The notes below the pieces were generated by a model, which did no database searches, was not told where the DNA came from, and saw only the letters and a program-made list of their open reading frames with translations. From Mycobacterium sp. D16R12 (GTDB taxonomy: Bacteria > Actinomycetota > Actinomycetes > Mycobacteriales > Mycobacteriaceae): a stretch of DNA of 64,000 bases. Both the position numbers and the translations under genes were made by a program. Below are positions 21,049-29,373 of this stretch, one piece after another; the stretch's first letter is position 1; each line of letters opens with the position of its first letter. The DNA lies in assembly GCF_002013465.1 (NCBI RefSeq), contig NZ_MAFC01000008.1, positions 62,001 to 126,000 of the forward strand. Direction: 5' to 3'.

Positions 21049-21279
21049 TCAGCGCCTCCACCGCTGCCAGCGGTAGACATCGTCCTCGTCGAAATCTGAC
21101 TCGTGCACGTGGGTCTGCATGGGCATCCGAAATTCATCGGCGGATTTCAGGGATGTCGCGGGCACGTGTTCACCGGGCAGTATCTCGTCACGAGCCGCGT
21201 CGGCCTCGTCGCGCAGCTGGTCGAGCGTGCTCTCGAAATCCGAGACGATTCCCGCGAGCGCGTCGGTGATATCGATCAT
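21049..21279 (-). CDS. Small acidic protein, third gene of the Rv3440c-like operon
   Basis: 76 residues, strongly acidic, with a helical N-terminal half (ALAGIVSDFESTLDQLRDEADAA split over two turns) and a polar end DEDDVYRWQRWRR. No family recognised. The start overlaps the preceding gene's stop by ATGA, so it is translated together with the two WXG-like genes. Size, helix content and acidity would suit a partner or chaperone for the operon's putative secretion substrates; this is an inference. Confidence 0.7.
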   Translation of the reverse strand: MIDITDALAGIVSDFESTLDQLRDEADAARDEILPGEHVPATSLKSADEFRMPMQTHVHESDFDEDDVYRWQRWRR

Positions 21280-22913
21280 CGTCCGGCCTTGGGCAGTTCG
21301 TCGGCAGCGATCTCACACGGCGTCTCCCCGGCATCGGTCCCTGCGGCCTGTGGCCGCGCCGGCGGGCTGGTGGGCCCCACCGATGGCACGGGTGACGGCT
21401 GCTGCGCGGCAGCAGGTTGAGGCTCGGACTGTTGCGGCGCCGGAGCCGGCTGCTGGGCATGGACCGGCGGTGGGCTCATCGGCGTCGAGCCCGCGGGCTG
21501 TGCTCCCGAGAGGCCACCAGTGGACGGAGGAACCGCACCCCCCGGCGGCGTCGTACCAATCGGGGCACCGGGAGTGGTCTGGCCCGCAGGAGCCAGCGGG
21601 GCTTCCGGTCCGCTGGCGCCGGCCAACTGAACACCCGGGCCCTGGATCGGCTTGCCATCCGTGGCGAAGGTTGCCCCCGCATCGGTACGGGCCTCTTGGA
21701 TCGCAGCGTCCTTGGCTGCCGCCATCTTGGCGTCCGGGTCCTTCTTGTCGGCAGCCTCGTCGGCCTTGCCTTCGATCTTGTCGTCGGGCTTCTCGTCGCC
21801 CAGTCCGTGCTCGCCGCCCTGCCCCATCTGGTCGAACGGGATGTTGGAGAGGCCTTCGGTGATCGCGCTGACAATTCCGCTCGCCGCCTGGCCGATCGAT
21901 CCCAGGGCACCCGTCATGGCGCCGGTCAGGCCACTGACAATCTGGCTCGGGTCCATGCCCTGCTGTCCCTGTCCCTGCCCGGCACCCTGCTGCCCACCGC
22001 CGGACATCTGGCCGCCCTGGGTACCCATCGCCGATGCCGGGGTGGCCGAGCCCTGCATGCCGCCGCCTGCGGCGCCACTGGCAGATCCACTGGCGCCACT
22101 GCTCTGGCCACCGCCGCTGGCGCCGGGCTGCTGCTCCCCGCCCTTGTCTTTGCCCTTGTCCGCAGGGTTCTTCGGGGACTCGGTATCCGAGTCGTACTCG
22201 GGCCCGAGCTGGCCGGGCGGGTTCTTGAACTCCGGTGGCAGCTCCAGCTTCAGCGCGTTGATCAAGGTGTCGTACGCCTCGCCACCCTTGCCCCAGGCAA
22301 GCTTCATCGCGGGCAGCCATTTGCCCTCGATGTTCTGCTGGACATGCGGCCCGATCTTCGTCGCGTTGGTCTCGTCGGCCACAGACTTGTCGCCGGTGCC
22401 GGTCTTGTAGGTTGCGACTGCACTGTCGAAGGACGCGCGATCGGTCACCAACCCGTCGACCATGGTCGATGCCTGCTTCTTCAGGTCGACGATGGTCCAC
22501 AGTGCTTCGCGCAACCCGTCCAGACCAGTGGATACCTGCCCGAACTCCTTGGTCACCGCATCGGCAGTGGAATTGTGCGTCCTGAGGAACTGGTTGGCCG
22601 CCTCCGAACCTTGGCCTTCCCACATCCCCATGAGCTGCTGTAGCTGTCCGTGCTGACGTTCGGCCGCGGCCTTCATGGTGGTTACCGCGCTCTTGAACAA
22701 CTCGAGATCCGCACCGAGCTTGTTCAGATCCATGCCGGCATCCATGTCGTACCAATCGAACAGCTGGCGCTCGTTGGCGGTGAGGTCCGGGTTGGTAATC
22801 GTGACCGGAGACTTGCCGTTCCCGCGGATCGCGGTCGTCGTGTAGTTCTGCGAGTTCGCGATCGCCTGGATTCCCTCGCTGCGCAGCGACTCGATGTCGT
22901 ACTTACCGGCCAT
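21276..22913 (-). CDS. Large Ala/Pro/Gly-rich protein with embedded WXG-type helical domain (Rv3439c-like)
   Basis: 545 residues from the ATG at 22913. Residues about 60-235 are helical and include LQQLMGMWEGQGSEAANQFL, where Trp98-Glu-Gly100 sits in the turn of a helical hairpin as in WXG100 proteins. Residues about 240-545 are low complexity: first Gly/Gln/Ser-rich with many MxG and QQG turns, then charged, then Pro/Ala-rich. There is no signal peptide. In M. tuberculosis Rv3439c is an alanine/proline-rich protein of unknown function reported among SigM-dependent genes. The architecture (helical WXG domain plus disordered tail) resembles EspB-like type VII substrates. It overlaps the upstream gene by 11 nt. 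Confidence 0.85.
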   Translation of the reverse strand: MAGKYDIESLRSEGIQAIANSQNYTTTAIRGNGKSPVTITNPDLTANERQLFDWYDMDAGMDLNKLGADLELFKSAVTTMKAAAERQHGQLQQLMGMWEGQGSEAANQFLRTHNSTADAVTKEFGQVSTGLDGLREALWTIVDLKKQASTMVDGLVTDRASFDSAVATYKTGTGDKSVADETNATKIGPHVQQNIEGKWLPAMKLAWGKGGEAYDTLINALKLELPPEFKNPPGQLGPEYDSDTESPKNPADKGKDKGGEQQPGASGGGQSSGASGSASGAAGGGMQGSATPASAMGTQGGQMSGGGQQGAGQGQGQQGMDPSQIVSGLTGAMTGALGSIGQAASGIVSAITEGLSNIPFDQMGQGGEHGLGDEKPDDKIEGKADEAADKKDPDAKMAAAKDAAIQEARTDAGATFATDGKPIQGPGVQLAGASGPEAPLAPAGQTTPGAPIGTTPPGGAVPPSTGGLSGAQPAGSTPMSPPPVHAQQPAPAPQQSEPQPAAAQQPSPVPSVGPTSPPARPQAAGTDAGETPCEIAADELPKAGR

Positions 22914-23211
22914 TGGCTGCGGCCAACCTTGCCTTGTTCTTGGCATCGCGATCGGCATACCGCTGCGCGGTCGCACGGAGCTGCTCGGCGATCGCGGTGT
23001 TGGTCCGCTGCCAGTTCTCCAGATGAGTTACCACCTCGCGCAGGCCGTTCCTGACGTCATCGCCCTTGGCGGTGTGCCACTGACCGGCCGAAGCCCCGCC
23101 GAAGGACAAACCACGCAGCTGCGTAATTGCTTTGTGCAGCTCATCGGCCACGCTGTCGAACTCCCCAGCGACCCCCCGGACACCAGCGACATTGATCGAG
23201 GTTTCTCCCAT
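22903..23211 (-). CDS. WXG100-like small helical protein (Rv3440c-like)
   Basis: 102 residues, about the size of the ESX substrates and of M. tuberculosis Rv3440c. Two predicted helices (AGEFDSVADELHKAITQLRG and AKGDDVRNGLREVVTHLENW) flank a turn with GGASAGQW, and a charged helix ends the protein. The frame extends 40 codons upstream, but the ATG at 23211 is preferred: it lies eight bases after a SigM-like -10 and has no ribosome site, so a leaderless message is likely. First gene of a three-gene operon. Confidence 0.83.
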   Translation of the reverse strand: MGETSINVAGVRGVAGEFDSVADELHKAITQLRGLSFGGASAGQWHTAKGDDVRNGLREVVTHLENWQRTNTAIAEQLRATAQRYADRDAKNKARLAAANGR

Positions 23212-23219
23212 ATTGACTA

Positions 23220-23246
23220 CGACGGGTACATACCAATTCCGGTTCC
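23220..23246 (-). promoter_or_regulatory. SigM-type promoter of the Rv3440c-like operon
   Basis: On the minus strand GGAAC (complement of 23242-23246), a 17-base spacer and CGTCG (complement of 23220-23224) match the published M. tuberculosis SigM consensus. An A-rich block AAAAAAGAT precedes the -35. The -10 ends eight bases before the ATG at 23211. The same arrangement lies before esxU. Confidence 0.75.
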
Positions 23247-23302
23247 ATCTTTTTTCACCGATCTGCGGGTCATGCATCTTCCCGTTCAACCGCTTGGTCG
23301 GG

Positions 23303-23308
23303 TAGGGT
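23303..23308 (+). promoter_or_regulatory. Leaderless -10 element TAGGGT
   Basis: TAGGGT ends six bases before the ATG at 23315, with no ribosome site. It lies about 60 bp from the divergent SigM-type promoter. Confidence 0.55.
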
Positions 23309-23314
23309 CGCCGC

Positions 23315-24352
23315 ATGCGCATTGGAACCACGCTGAGCTATGCCGGCGGATTCACCGAAGTCGTCGACGAGCTCGCTGAGCTGGAGAAAGTCGGACTGGA
23401 TATCGCATTCGTCGCCGAGGCTTACTCGTACGACGCCGCGAGCCAGCTCGGGTATCTCGCCGCCAAGACGTCCACCGTAAAGCTAGCGTCAGGCATCTTC
23501 CAGCTCTACACCCGCACCCCCACCCTGCTGGCCATGACCGCGGCCGGTCTGGACTACGTCTCCAATGGACGATTCGTCCTGGGCATCGGCGCCTCGGGCC
23601 CTCAGGTCATCGAGGGATTCCACGGCGTGAAGTACGACGCTCCTTTGGGCCGCACTCGTGAGACCGTCGAGATCTGCCGCAAGGTGTGGCGCCGCGAACG
23701 CCTGGAGTTCGAGGGCAAGTACTTCACCGTGCCACTGCCTCCCGAGCAGGGCACCGGCCTGGGCAAGGCGCTGAAGCTGATCAATCACCCTGTGCGTGAA
23801 CGTATTCCGGTGCTCATTGCCGCTCTTGGCCCCAAGAACGTGGCACTGACCGCGGAGATCGCCGAAGGCTGGCAGCCCATCTTCTTCTTTCCCGAGAAGG
23901 CCAATGACGTGTGGGGCGCCTCCCTGGCCGAGGGCAAGGCCAAGCGCGATCCGTCGCTCGGCGACCTTGAGGTCTACGCCGGCCCGGCTCTTGCGATCGG
24001 TGATGACGTCGAGGCGCTGTACGGGTTCGTCAAGCCGAGCCTCGCGCTCTACATCGGCGGTATGGGCGCCAAGGGCAAGAACTTCTATCACAACCTCGCA
24101 ACCGCCTACGGATTCGGCAAGGAAGCCGACCGCATCCAGGAGCTCTACCTGGCGGGCAAGAAGGCCGAGGCAACCGATGCGGTGCCCGACGAGCTGGTCA
24201 GAAACGTCTCCCTCATCGGACCGAAGAGCTTTGTGGCCGAACGGGTGGCGGCCTTCAAAGAGGCGGGTGTGACGACCCTCAATGTCGCACCGCTCGCCGC
24301 CGATTCGGCAGGCCGGATCAAGCATGTCGAGGCACTGCGCGAGCTGCTCTGA
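23315..24352 (+). CDS. LLM-class F420-dependent oxidoreductase
   Basis: 345 residues, luciferase-like TIM barrel that in mycobacteria usually binds coenzyme F420. The N-terminal strand MRIGTTLSYAGGFTEVVDEL and the segments LDIAFVAEAYSYDAASQLG, GLDYVSNGRFVLGIGASGPQ and VPLPPEQGTGLGKALKL are typical. The substrate is not evident. It resembles the family that includes M. tuberculosis Rv3520c. It stands between the WXG-like operon (divergent) and a PhoD gene 60 bp downstream. Confidence 0.9.
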   Translation: MRIGTTLSYAGGFTEVVDELAELEKVGLDIAFVAEAYSYDAASQLGYLAAKTSTVKLASGIFQLYTRTPTLLAMTAAGLDYVSNGRFVLGIGASGPQVIEGFHGVKYDAPLGRTRETVEICRKVWRRERLEFEGKYFTVPLPPEQGTGLGKALKLINHPVRERIPVLIAALGPKNVALTAEIAEGWQPIFFFPEKANDVWGASLAEGKAKRDPSLGDLEVYAGPALAIGDDVEALYGFVKPSLALYIGGMGAKGKNFYHNLATAYGFGKEADRIQELYLAGKKAEATDAVPDELVRNVSLIGPKSFVAERVAAFKEAGVTTLNVAPLAADSAGRIKHVEALRELL

Positions 24353-24412
24353 TTCGCCCGCCGTTCGCGTAGCGTTCGGCAGGTGTTCGTGCGGCACCCG
24401 GAAAGTAGTGGG

Positions 24413-25927
24413 ATGACAGCCATCCCGCGCCGCACCGTGTTACGGGCCGCCCTACTGGGGCTCGCGGTTGCTCCGGCAGTCGCGTGCGGGCCGGCGTTGG
24501 TGACAGCGCGGCCCAGGCTCACCCACGGCGTGGCAAGCGGATTCCCCCGCACGGATGGCGCGGTCATCTGGGCCCGCTCGGATCGCCCCGCCAACATGAT
24601 CGTCGAAACGGCTGCCACCGAAAGCTTCTCGGATGCGAGACGTTTCACCGGGCCGTTCCTCACGCCGGAATCGGACGGGACCGGCCGGTTTCGCCTCACC
24701 GGCCTGCCCGCCGACACCGAAGTGCACTACCGGGTAACGCTCGACTCAGACGGAGCGCTGAGCGAGCCTGTCACCGGTGTCTTTCGGACTGCACCCACGA
24801 CCGCAGGAAATGTGCGGCTGATCTGGTCAGGCGATGTCGCCGGACAGGGGTTCGGCATCAATCCGGATGTCGGCGGAATGAGAATCTTCCGCACGATGGC
24901 AGACCGAAATCCGCAGTTCTTCATCCACAGCGGGGACACGGTGTATGCCGACGTGCCGATTCCGGAGACACTGACGTTGCCCGACGGACGAGTCTGGCGA
25001 AATCAGGTATCGGAGGCGAAAAGCGCTGTCGCGCAGACTCTCGAACAATATCGCGGTCAACACGCCTACAACCTCACCGATGCCAACTACCGGTACTTCA
25101 ACGCTCACGTGCCGCAACTTGTGCAGTGGGATGACCACGAGGTGATCAACAACTGGTATCCCGGCGAGATTCTCGACAACGACAAGTACACCGAAAAGAG
25201 AGTCGACGTACTCGCGCAGTACGGACACCGGGCATTCCACGAATGGCAACCGACCGAGCCCCGCGAGGCCGTCGATGGCCTTGTATACCAACGGGTCTCA
25301 TACGGCCCACTATTGGACGTATTCATACTCGACATGCGCAGCTACAAGGACCCCAACTCCCCCAACCGACAGCAGCGCGGCGCCATCTTCGGCGCCCGCC
25401 AAACCGAATGGCTGATCAACGCCATGGCATCATCGAAGGCCGTATGGAAGATCGTCGCCAACGACCTGCCACTCGCTCTGGTGGTACCCGACGGCAAGAC
25501 GAACTTCGAGGCCGTCGCCAATGGCGATAATGGCCCACCGCTCGGACGGGAAACCGAACTGGCGCATATTCTCTCGCAGCTCAAGGCGCGGCAGGTTCGC
25601 AACGTGGTATGGCTGACGGCCGATGTGCACTACACCGCGGCGCACGAATACGCACCCGCACGTGCCGCCTTCACAGACTTCGACCCGTTCTGGGAATTCG
25701 TGTCCGGCCCACTCAACGCCGGCGCCGGTCAGGAGAAGCCGCTCGATGGAACCTTTGGCCCGCGGGCCGATTTCGTCCATGCGGCACAGCCCGATCAGCA
25801 GTCACCGCTAGACGGTTATCAGCACTTCGGACAGATCGACATCGACGGCGGAAGCGGCGATCTGACCGTCACCCTGTGCGATGCCGCGGGCTCCGCCCTA
25901 TACACACGCAGCCTGACGCGCGCTTAG
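24413..25927 (+). CDS. phoD: Alkaline phosphatase D family protein, exported (Tat)
   Basis: 504 residues. The N-terminus [23 protein letters not shown] has a twin-arginine motif, a hydrophobic stretch and a lipobox-like cysteine, so it is probably Tat-exported and may be lipid-anchored. An immunoglobulin-like PhoD_N domain ([20 protein letters not shown]) is followed by the metallophosphatase domain, with [21 protein letters not shown] and [13 protein letters not shown] as the metal-ligand motifs. These enzymes hydrolyse phosphodiesters or monoesters outside the cytoplasm. The ATG has GGAAAG in front. A GTG at 24383, seven bases after TAGCGT, is an alternative leaderless start adding ten residues. 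Its stop overlaps the convergent glmM stop by two bases. Confidence 0.9.
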   Translation: MTAIPRRTVLRAALLGLAVAPAVACGPALVTARPRLTHGVASGFPRTDGAVIWARSDRPANMIVETAATESFSDARRFTGPFLTPESDGTGRFRLTGLPADTEVHYRVTLDSDGALSEPVTGVFRTAPTTAGNVRLIWSGDVAGQGFGINPDVGGMRIFRTMADRNPQFFIHSGDTVYADVPIPETLTLPDGRVWRNQVSEAKSAVAQTLEQYRGQHAYNLTDANYRYFNAHVPQLVQWDDHEVINNWYPGEILDNDKYTEKRVDVLAQYGHRAFHEWQPTEPREAVDGLVYQRVSYGPLLDVFILDMRSYKDPNSPNRQQRGAIFGARQTEWLINAMASSKAVWKIVANDLPLALVVPDGKTNFEAVANGDNGPPLGRETELAHILSQLKARQVRNVVWLTADVHYTAAHEYAPARAAFTDFDPFWEFVSGPLNAGAGQEKPLDGTFGPRADFVHAAQPDQQSPLDGYQHFGQIDIDGGSGDLTVTLCDAAGSALYTRSLTRA

Positions 25928-27243
25928 ACCGCGCCGACCACGTCAGCCACCCGCTCCGCCAGACGTTGGGCGGTCGACTGCTCGTCCGCCTCGACCATGA
26001 CACGGACGAGCTGCTCGGTTCCAGAGGGACGCAAAAGGATTCGCCCATTACCCGCGAGTTCGGACTCCACCGCGGCAACGGCGGCGAGCACCTCGGGCGC
26101 CTGCGCCACCGTGTGCTTGTCCGAGACCGGCACGTTGATGAGCGTTTGAGGGAGGCTACGCATCGCCGATGCGAGGGCTGCCAAAGACTTACTTGTTTGC
26201 GCCATCCGGGACATGAGCCGCAAGCCTGTCACTATGCCGTCTCCGGTGGTGGCCAGGGAAGGCAGCACGATATGACCGGATTGTTCACCGCCCAGGGCGA
26301 ATCGGCCCGCACGTAGCTCCTCGAGCACGTAGCGGTCGCCGACGGCGGTCACCTTGACGTCGATGCCCGCGGCGCGCATGGCGATATGTAGCCCCTGATT
26401 GCTCATCACCGTGGTGACCAGCGTGTTATCGGTGAGCTCACCGTCTTCCGCCATCGCCGCGGCGAGCACCACCATGATGGCGTCACCATCGATGACGTTT
26501 CCATCGGCATCCACCGCGAGACATCGGTCGGCATCGCCGTCATGCGCAAGCCCGAGGTGGGCATTGTGCGCCTTCACTGCGGCCTGCAGCGGACCGAGAT
26601 GCGTTGACCCACAACCGTCGTTGATATTGAGCCCGTCCGGGTCGGCGTTGATGTCTATCACGTGAGCACCTGCGGCCCGGTAGGCCAGCGGTGCCGCGTC
26701 GGAGGCCGCTCCGTGCGCGCAGTCGACCACCACGGTGACTCCGCTCAGCGGGCGGGTCGCGGCGTTGGCAACATGATGCAAATACCGATCGAGCGCGTCC
26801 ACGGCATCGCGCACGCGGCCGATTCCCGCTCCGGTCGGACGTGCCGCAGGAGTGTCCAGCTGCGCCTCGATGGCGTTCTCGGCGGAGTCGTCGAGCTTGT
26901 GACCGCCGGCGCCGAAGATCTTGATGCCGTTGTCGGGCATGGGGTTATGCGAGGCCGAGATCATGACGCCGAAGGCTGCGCCATACGCGCCCGTCAGATA
27001 TGCGACCGCCGGGGTGGGGAGCACACCGACCCGGAGCACATCGACACCTTCTGCCGCGATACCCGCGACAACCGCCGCCTCCAACATCTCGCCGCTCGCG
27101 CGCGGATCGCGGCCCACGACCGCGGTGGCACGCCCCGTCGTCAACGACCGGGCCGCGGCCGATCCCAAGGCGACTGCCAGTTCGGCCGTCAGCTCGGCAT
27201 TCGCGACACCGCGGACGCCGTCAGTGCCGAATAGAGAGCCCAT
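25924..27243 (-). CDS. glmM: Phosphoglucosamine mutase
   Basis: 439 residues. It converts glucosamine-6-phosphate to glucosamine-1-phosphate on the way to UDP-GlcNAc. The start [15 protein letters not shown], the phosphoserine loop [17 protein letters not shown], the metal loop [13 protein letters not shown], the sugar-binding [10 protein letters not shown] and the phosphate loop [16 protein letters not shown] are all present. It lies downstream of the rpsI-rplM operon and after a hairpin, so it probably has its own promoter. Confidence 0.97.
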   Translation of the reverse strand: MGSLFGTDGVRGVANAELTAELAVALGSAAARSLTTGRATAVVGRDPRASGEMLEAAVVAGIAAEGVDVLRVGVLPTPAVAYLTGAYGAAFGVMISASHNPMPDNGIKIFGAGGHKLDDSAENAIEAQLDTPAARPTGAGIGRVRDAVDALDRYLHHVANAATRPLSGVTVVVDCAHGAASDAAPLAYRAAGAHVIDINADPDGLNINDGCGSTHLGPLQAAVKAHNAHLGLAHDGDADRCLAVDADGNVIDGDAIMVVLAAAMAEDGELTDNTLVTTVMSNQGLHIAMRAAGIDVKVTAVGDRYVLEELRAGRFALGGEQSGHIVLPSLATTGDGIVTGLRLMSRMAQTSKSLAALASAMRSLPQTLINVPVSDKHTVAQAPEVLAAVAAVESELAGNGRILLRPSGTEQLVRVMVEADEQSTAQRLAERVADVVGAV

Positions 27244-27290
27244 GCACTAAACCTTCCATAACCAGCACACCAAACTGGCCCAATAACGCG

Positions 27291-27325
27291 ATTGCGCCGA
27301 CACACAGGTTGTGTGCCGGCGCAAT
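27291..27325. terminator. Terminator hairpin downstream of rplM-rpsI
   Basis: A 15-bp inverted repeat with one mismatch (27291-27305 with 27311-27325) and a five-base loop lies between the rpsI stop and the glmM start. No strong T-run follows. Confidence 0.7.
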
Positions 27326-27345
27326 ACGCGGACGAACAGAATCGA

Positions 27346-27885
27346 TCAGCGCTTCGAGTACTGAGGCGCCTTACGGGCCTTCTTGAGACCGTACTTCTTA
27401 CGCTCGATCGCACGCGGGTCACGAGTAAGGAAGCCGGCCTTCTTCAGCACCGGACGATCCTCGGGCTCCACGATGATGAGTGCACGCGCGATGGCAAGAC
27501 GCAGTGCGCCTGCCTGGCCCGAAGGGCCGCCACCGGTGAGGTGCGCGAAGATGTCCACGCTCTCCACGCGGTTGACGGAAACCAGCGGCGCCTTGATGAG
27601 CTGCTGGTGCACCTTGTTCGGGAAGTACTCCTCCAGGGAGCGGCCATCCAGGAGGAACTTGCCGGTGCCGGGAACGAGGCGGACGCGAACGACGGCCTCC
27701 TTACGGCGACCAACGGTCTGGATGGGCTTGTCGATGACGACGGGCGCACGGGGAGGGGCCTTGACTTCGTCGGCAGCTTCCTCAACAACGACCTCGACGA
27801 CGACCGCCTGCTCAGCGCTTTCCACTGCGGTTTCGGCGTTGGCAGCGTCCTCTGCGGGGGTCTGCTCTTCGGCGATATCGGTCAC
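27346..27885 (-). CDS. rpsI: 30S ribosomal protein S9
   Basis: 179 residues. The conserved part starts at [20 protein letters not shown] and ends in the basic tail [12 protein letters not shown] that reaches the P-site tRNA. The first 50 residues are an Ala/Glu/Val-rich extension typical of mycobacterial S9. It overlaps rplM by GTGA. Confidence 0.97.
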   Translation of the reverse strand: MTDIAEEQTPAEDAANAETAVESAEQAVVVEVVVEEAADEVKAPPRAPVVIDKPIQTVGRRKEAVVRVRLVPGTGKFLLDGRSLEEYFPNKVHQQLIKAPLVSVNRVESVDIFAHLTGGGPSGQAGALRLAIARALIIVEPEDRPVLKKAGFLTRDPRAIERKKYGLKKARKAPQYSKR

Positions 27886-28325
27886 TGAGCCACCTGCTTA
27901 ATCTCGAACGGGATCGGCTGCTGCGCGCCGTGCGGGTGCTCGGGGCCTGCGTACACCTTGAGCTTGCGCTCGATCTGGCGACCAAGCTTGTTCTTGGGCA
28001 GCATGCCGATGATTGCCTTTTCCACCGTGCGGGTGGGGAACTTCGCCAGCTGCTCGCCCATGCTGCGCTTGCGCAGACCACCCGGGTAACCCGAGTGACG
28101 GTAGGCGAACTTATCGGTGAGCTTCTTGCCGCTCAGGGCAATCTTCTCGGCATTGATGATGACGACGAAATCGCCACCATCGGCATGGGGGGCGTAGGTC
28201 GGCTTGTGCTTGCCGCGCAGCAGAGTCGCTGCTTGAACGGCAAGACGGCCGAGTACTACATCCGTGGCATCGATGACATACCAGCTAGTGGTGATGTCAC
28301 CCGCCTTCGGCGTGTAGGTAGGCAC
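27882..28325 (-). CDS. rplM: 50S ribosomal protein L13
   Basis: 147 residues, starting [20 protein letters not shown] and ending [14 protein letters not shown]. Motifs such as [19 protein letters not shown] and [15 protein letters not shown] are standard. The frame continues upstream, but the GTG at 28325 has AAGGAAAG before it and gives the family length. It is the first gene of the L13-S9 operon. Confidence 0.97.
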   Translation of the reverse strand: MPTYTPKAGDITTSWYVIDATDVVLGRLAVQAATLLRGKHKPTYAPHADGGDFVVIINAEKIALSGKKLTDKFAYRHSGYPGGLRKRSMGEQLAKFPTRTVEKAIIGMLPKNKLGRQIERKLKVYAGPEHPHGAQQPIPFEIKQVAQ

Positions 28326-28367
28326 AGTCTTTCCTTGTCTACTCGGGTGGATCCCCGGACGGTTTCT

Positions 28368-28398
28368 GCCGTTCGGAGCGCTGGTCGTGGCGAACGGT
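28368..28398 (-). other. Hairpin in the rplM 5' leader
   Basis: The arms GCCGTTCG (28368-28375) and CGAACGG(T) (28391-28398) pair across a 15-base loop, 43-73 nt upstream of the rplM start. L13 leaders regulate this operon in some other bacteria, but this stem does not match a leader I can name. Confidence 0.3.
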
Positions 28399-28549
28399 AG
28401 AGGTTGATCTCGGCGACCAGTGGTGACCCGAGCCTCGTGTGCGATGACATACCGCACGCCAGCGGTGAAGCTTACCGGGCCACGTCACCGCAGGTCAAAA
28501 CGCGGTCGAGCCCGCCCTATCGTCAAACCTTCAAGCACTCATACAAAAA

Positions 28550-28590
28550 CTGTGGGGCCTTGGTGGCTCTCCTCCACCAAGGCCCCACAG
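28550..28590 (-). terminator. Intrinsic terminator of the esxU-esxT operon
   Basis: A perfect 17-bp stem (28550-28566 with 28574-28590) with a seven-base loop. Read on the minus strand it is followed by GTTTTTG. It lies 26 bp after the esxT stop and separates the ESX-4 genes from rplM. Confidence 0.92.
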
Positions 28591-28615
28591 GGTCTAGAAA
28601 AAAACCGTCGGCGAT

Positions 28616-28903
28616 TTAGCCGTGCCAGGCGCCCGCAGCGCTCTGATCGGTGTGCTGCGCATCCTGGTTACCCTGGTCAACCTTCGAGTTGAGCTGGGTC
28701 AGGATCTGGTTCAGGTCCTCGGCGGACTGGTGCCAGGCCTTCTGGTACTCCTGGTACGCAGTCGCTTCCTGGCCCTCGGCCTGCTGGACGAGGGGCTGAA
28801 TGTCGTGCTGCAGCTCCTCGAGACCGGCCTGGAACTTGTTGATGATGCCCTTGACATCGGCAACCAGCGCGTCGATTTCGCCGTGGTTGTAAGTAATCTG
28901 CAT
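28616..28903 (-). CDS. esxT: ESX-4 WXG100-family protein EsxT
   Basis: 95 residues, helical hairpin, probable partner of EsxU and substrate of ESX-4. The second half (WHQSAEDLNQILTQLNSKVD, then HTDQSAAGAWHG) is close to M. tuberculosis EsxT. The turn between the helices reads QAEG at residues 41-44, so the WXG triad itself is missing, as in EsxT elsewhere. The ATG at 28903 has AAAGGGGA in front; a TTG two codons earlier is less likely. It lies 49 bp after esxU and ends in a strong terminator. Confidence 0.92.
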   Translation of the reverse strand: MQITYNHGEIDALVADVKGIINKFQAGLEELQHDIQPLVQQAEGQEATAYQEYQKAWHQSAEDLNQILTQLNSKVDQGNQDAQHTDQSAAGAWHG

Positions 28904-28952
28904 GGTCAATCCCCTTTGCTATGTGATGTCTTTGATGACTGTTGCGAGACGC

Positions 28953-29231
28953 CTAGAAGGTCTGGCTCTCGTCCATCTCCTGGATGCGACGCTTGTTCGA
29001 ATCCATGGTGTCGTGGATCTGCATGAGCACCTTCTGGATGTCGCCCATCTCCTGGTCGAAACGAGCCATCGCCTCATCAAAGGCATGCCGCGCCTGACCC
29101 TGCCAAGTGCTGGTACCCACCGCTACGCGATCCCGCAGCTGGGACTGCATCGCAGTGAATTCCTGGTACTTGCCGTCGATCTTCTTGCCCGTGGAATCGA
29201 GCAACGCCAGGTCATTCTGAAAAACAGCCAC
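28953..29231 (-). CDS. esxU: ESX-4 WXG100-family protein EsxU
   Basis: 92 residues with a canonical WXG turn, Trp43-Gln-Gly45 (GTSTWQGQARHAF), between two helices. It is expected to form a heterodimer with EsxT and to be exported by ESX-4. The GTG start has GGGAGG nine bases upstream. It is the first gene of the esxU-esxT operon, behind a SigM-type promoter. Confidence 0.93.
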   Translation of the reverse strand: MAVFQNDLALLDSTGKKIDGKYQEFTAMQSQLRDRVAVGTSTWQGQARHAFDEAMARFDQEMGDIQKVLMQIHDTMDSNKRRIQEMDESQTF

Positions 29232-29315
29232 TTCATGTCCTCCCTTGTCCCCAGGCCCGGCCAGTCACGGGTGTGACTTCCGGTTTCTGGCCGGTTTTGT
29301 CCTTACAACTACATA

Positions 29316-29342
29316 CGATGGCCCTATCGTCAGATCGGTTCC
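29316..29342 (-). promoter_or_regulatory. SigM-type promoter of esxU-esxT
   Basis: On the minus strand GGAAC (complement of 29338-29342), a 17-base spacer and CATCG (complement of 29316-29320), one mismatch from the SigM -10. The bases AAAAAGATGGAACCG are shared without change with the Rv3440c-like promoter. The predicted leader is about 80 nt. Confidence 0.72.
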
Positions 29343-29373
29343 ATCTTTTTCAAAGTTTTTTTCAGCAATCTTG

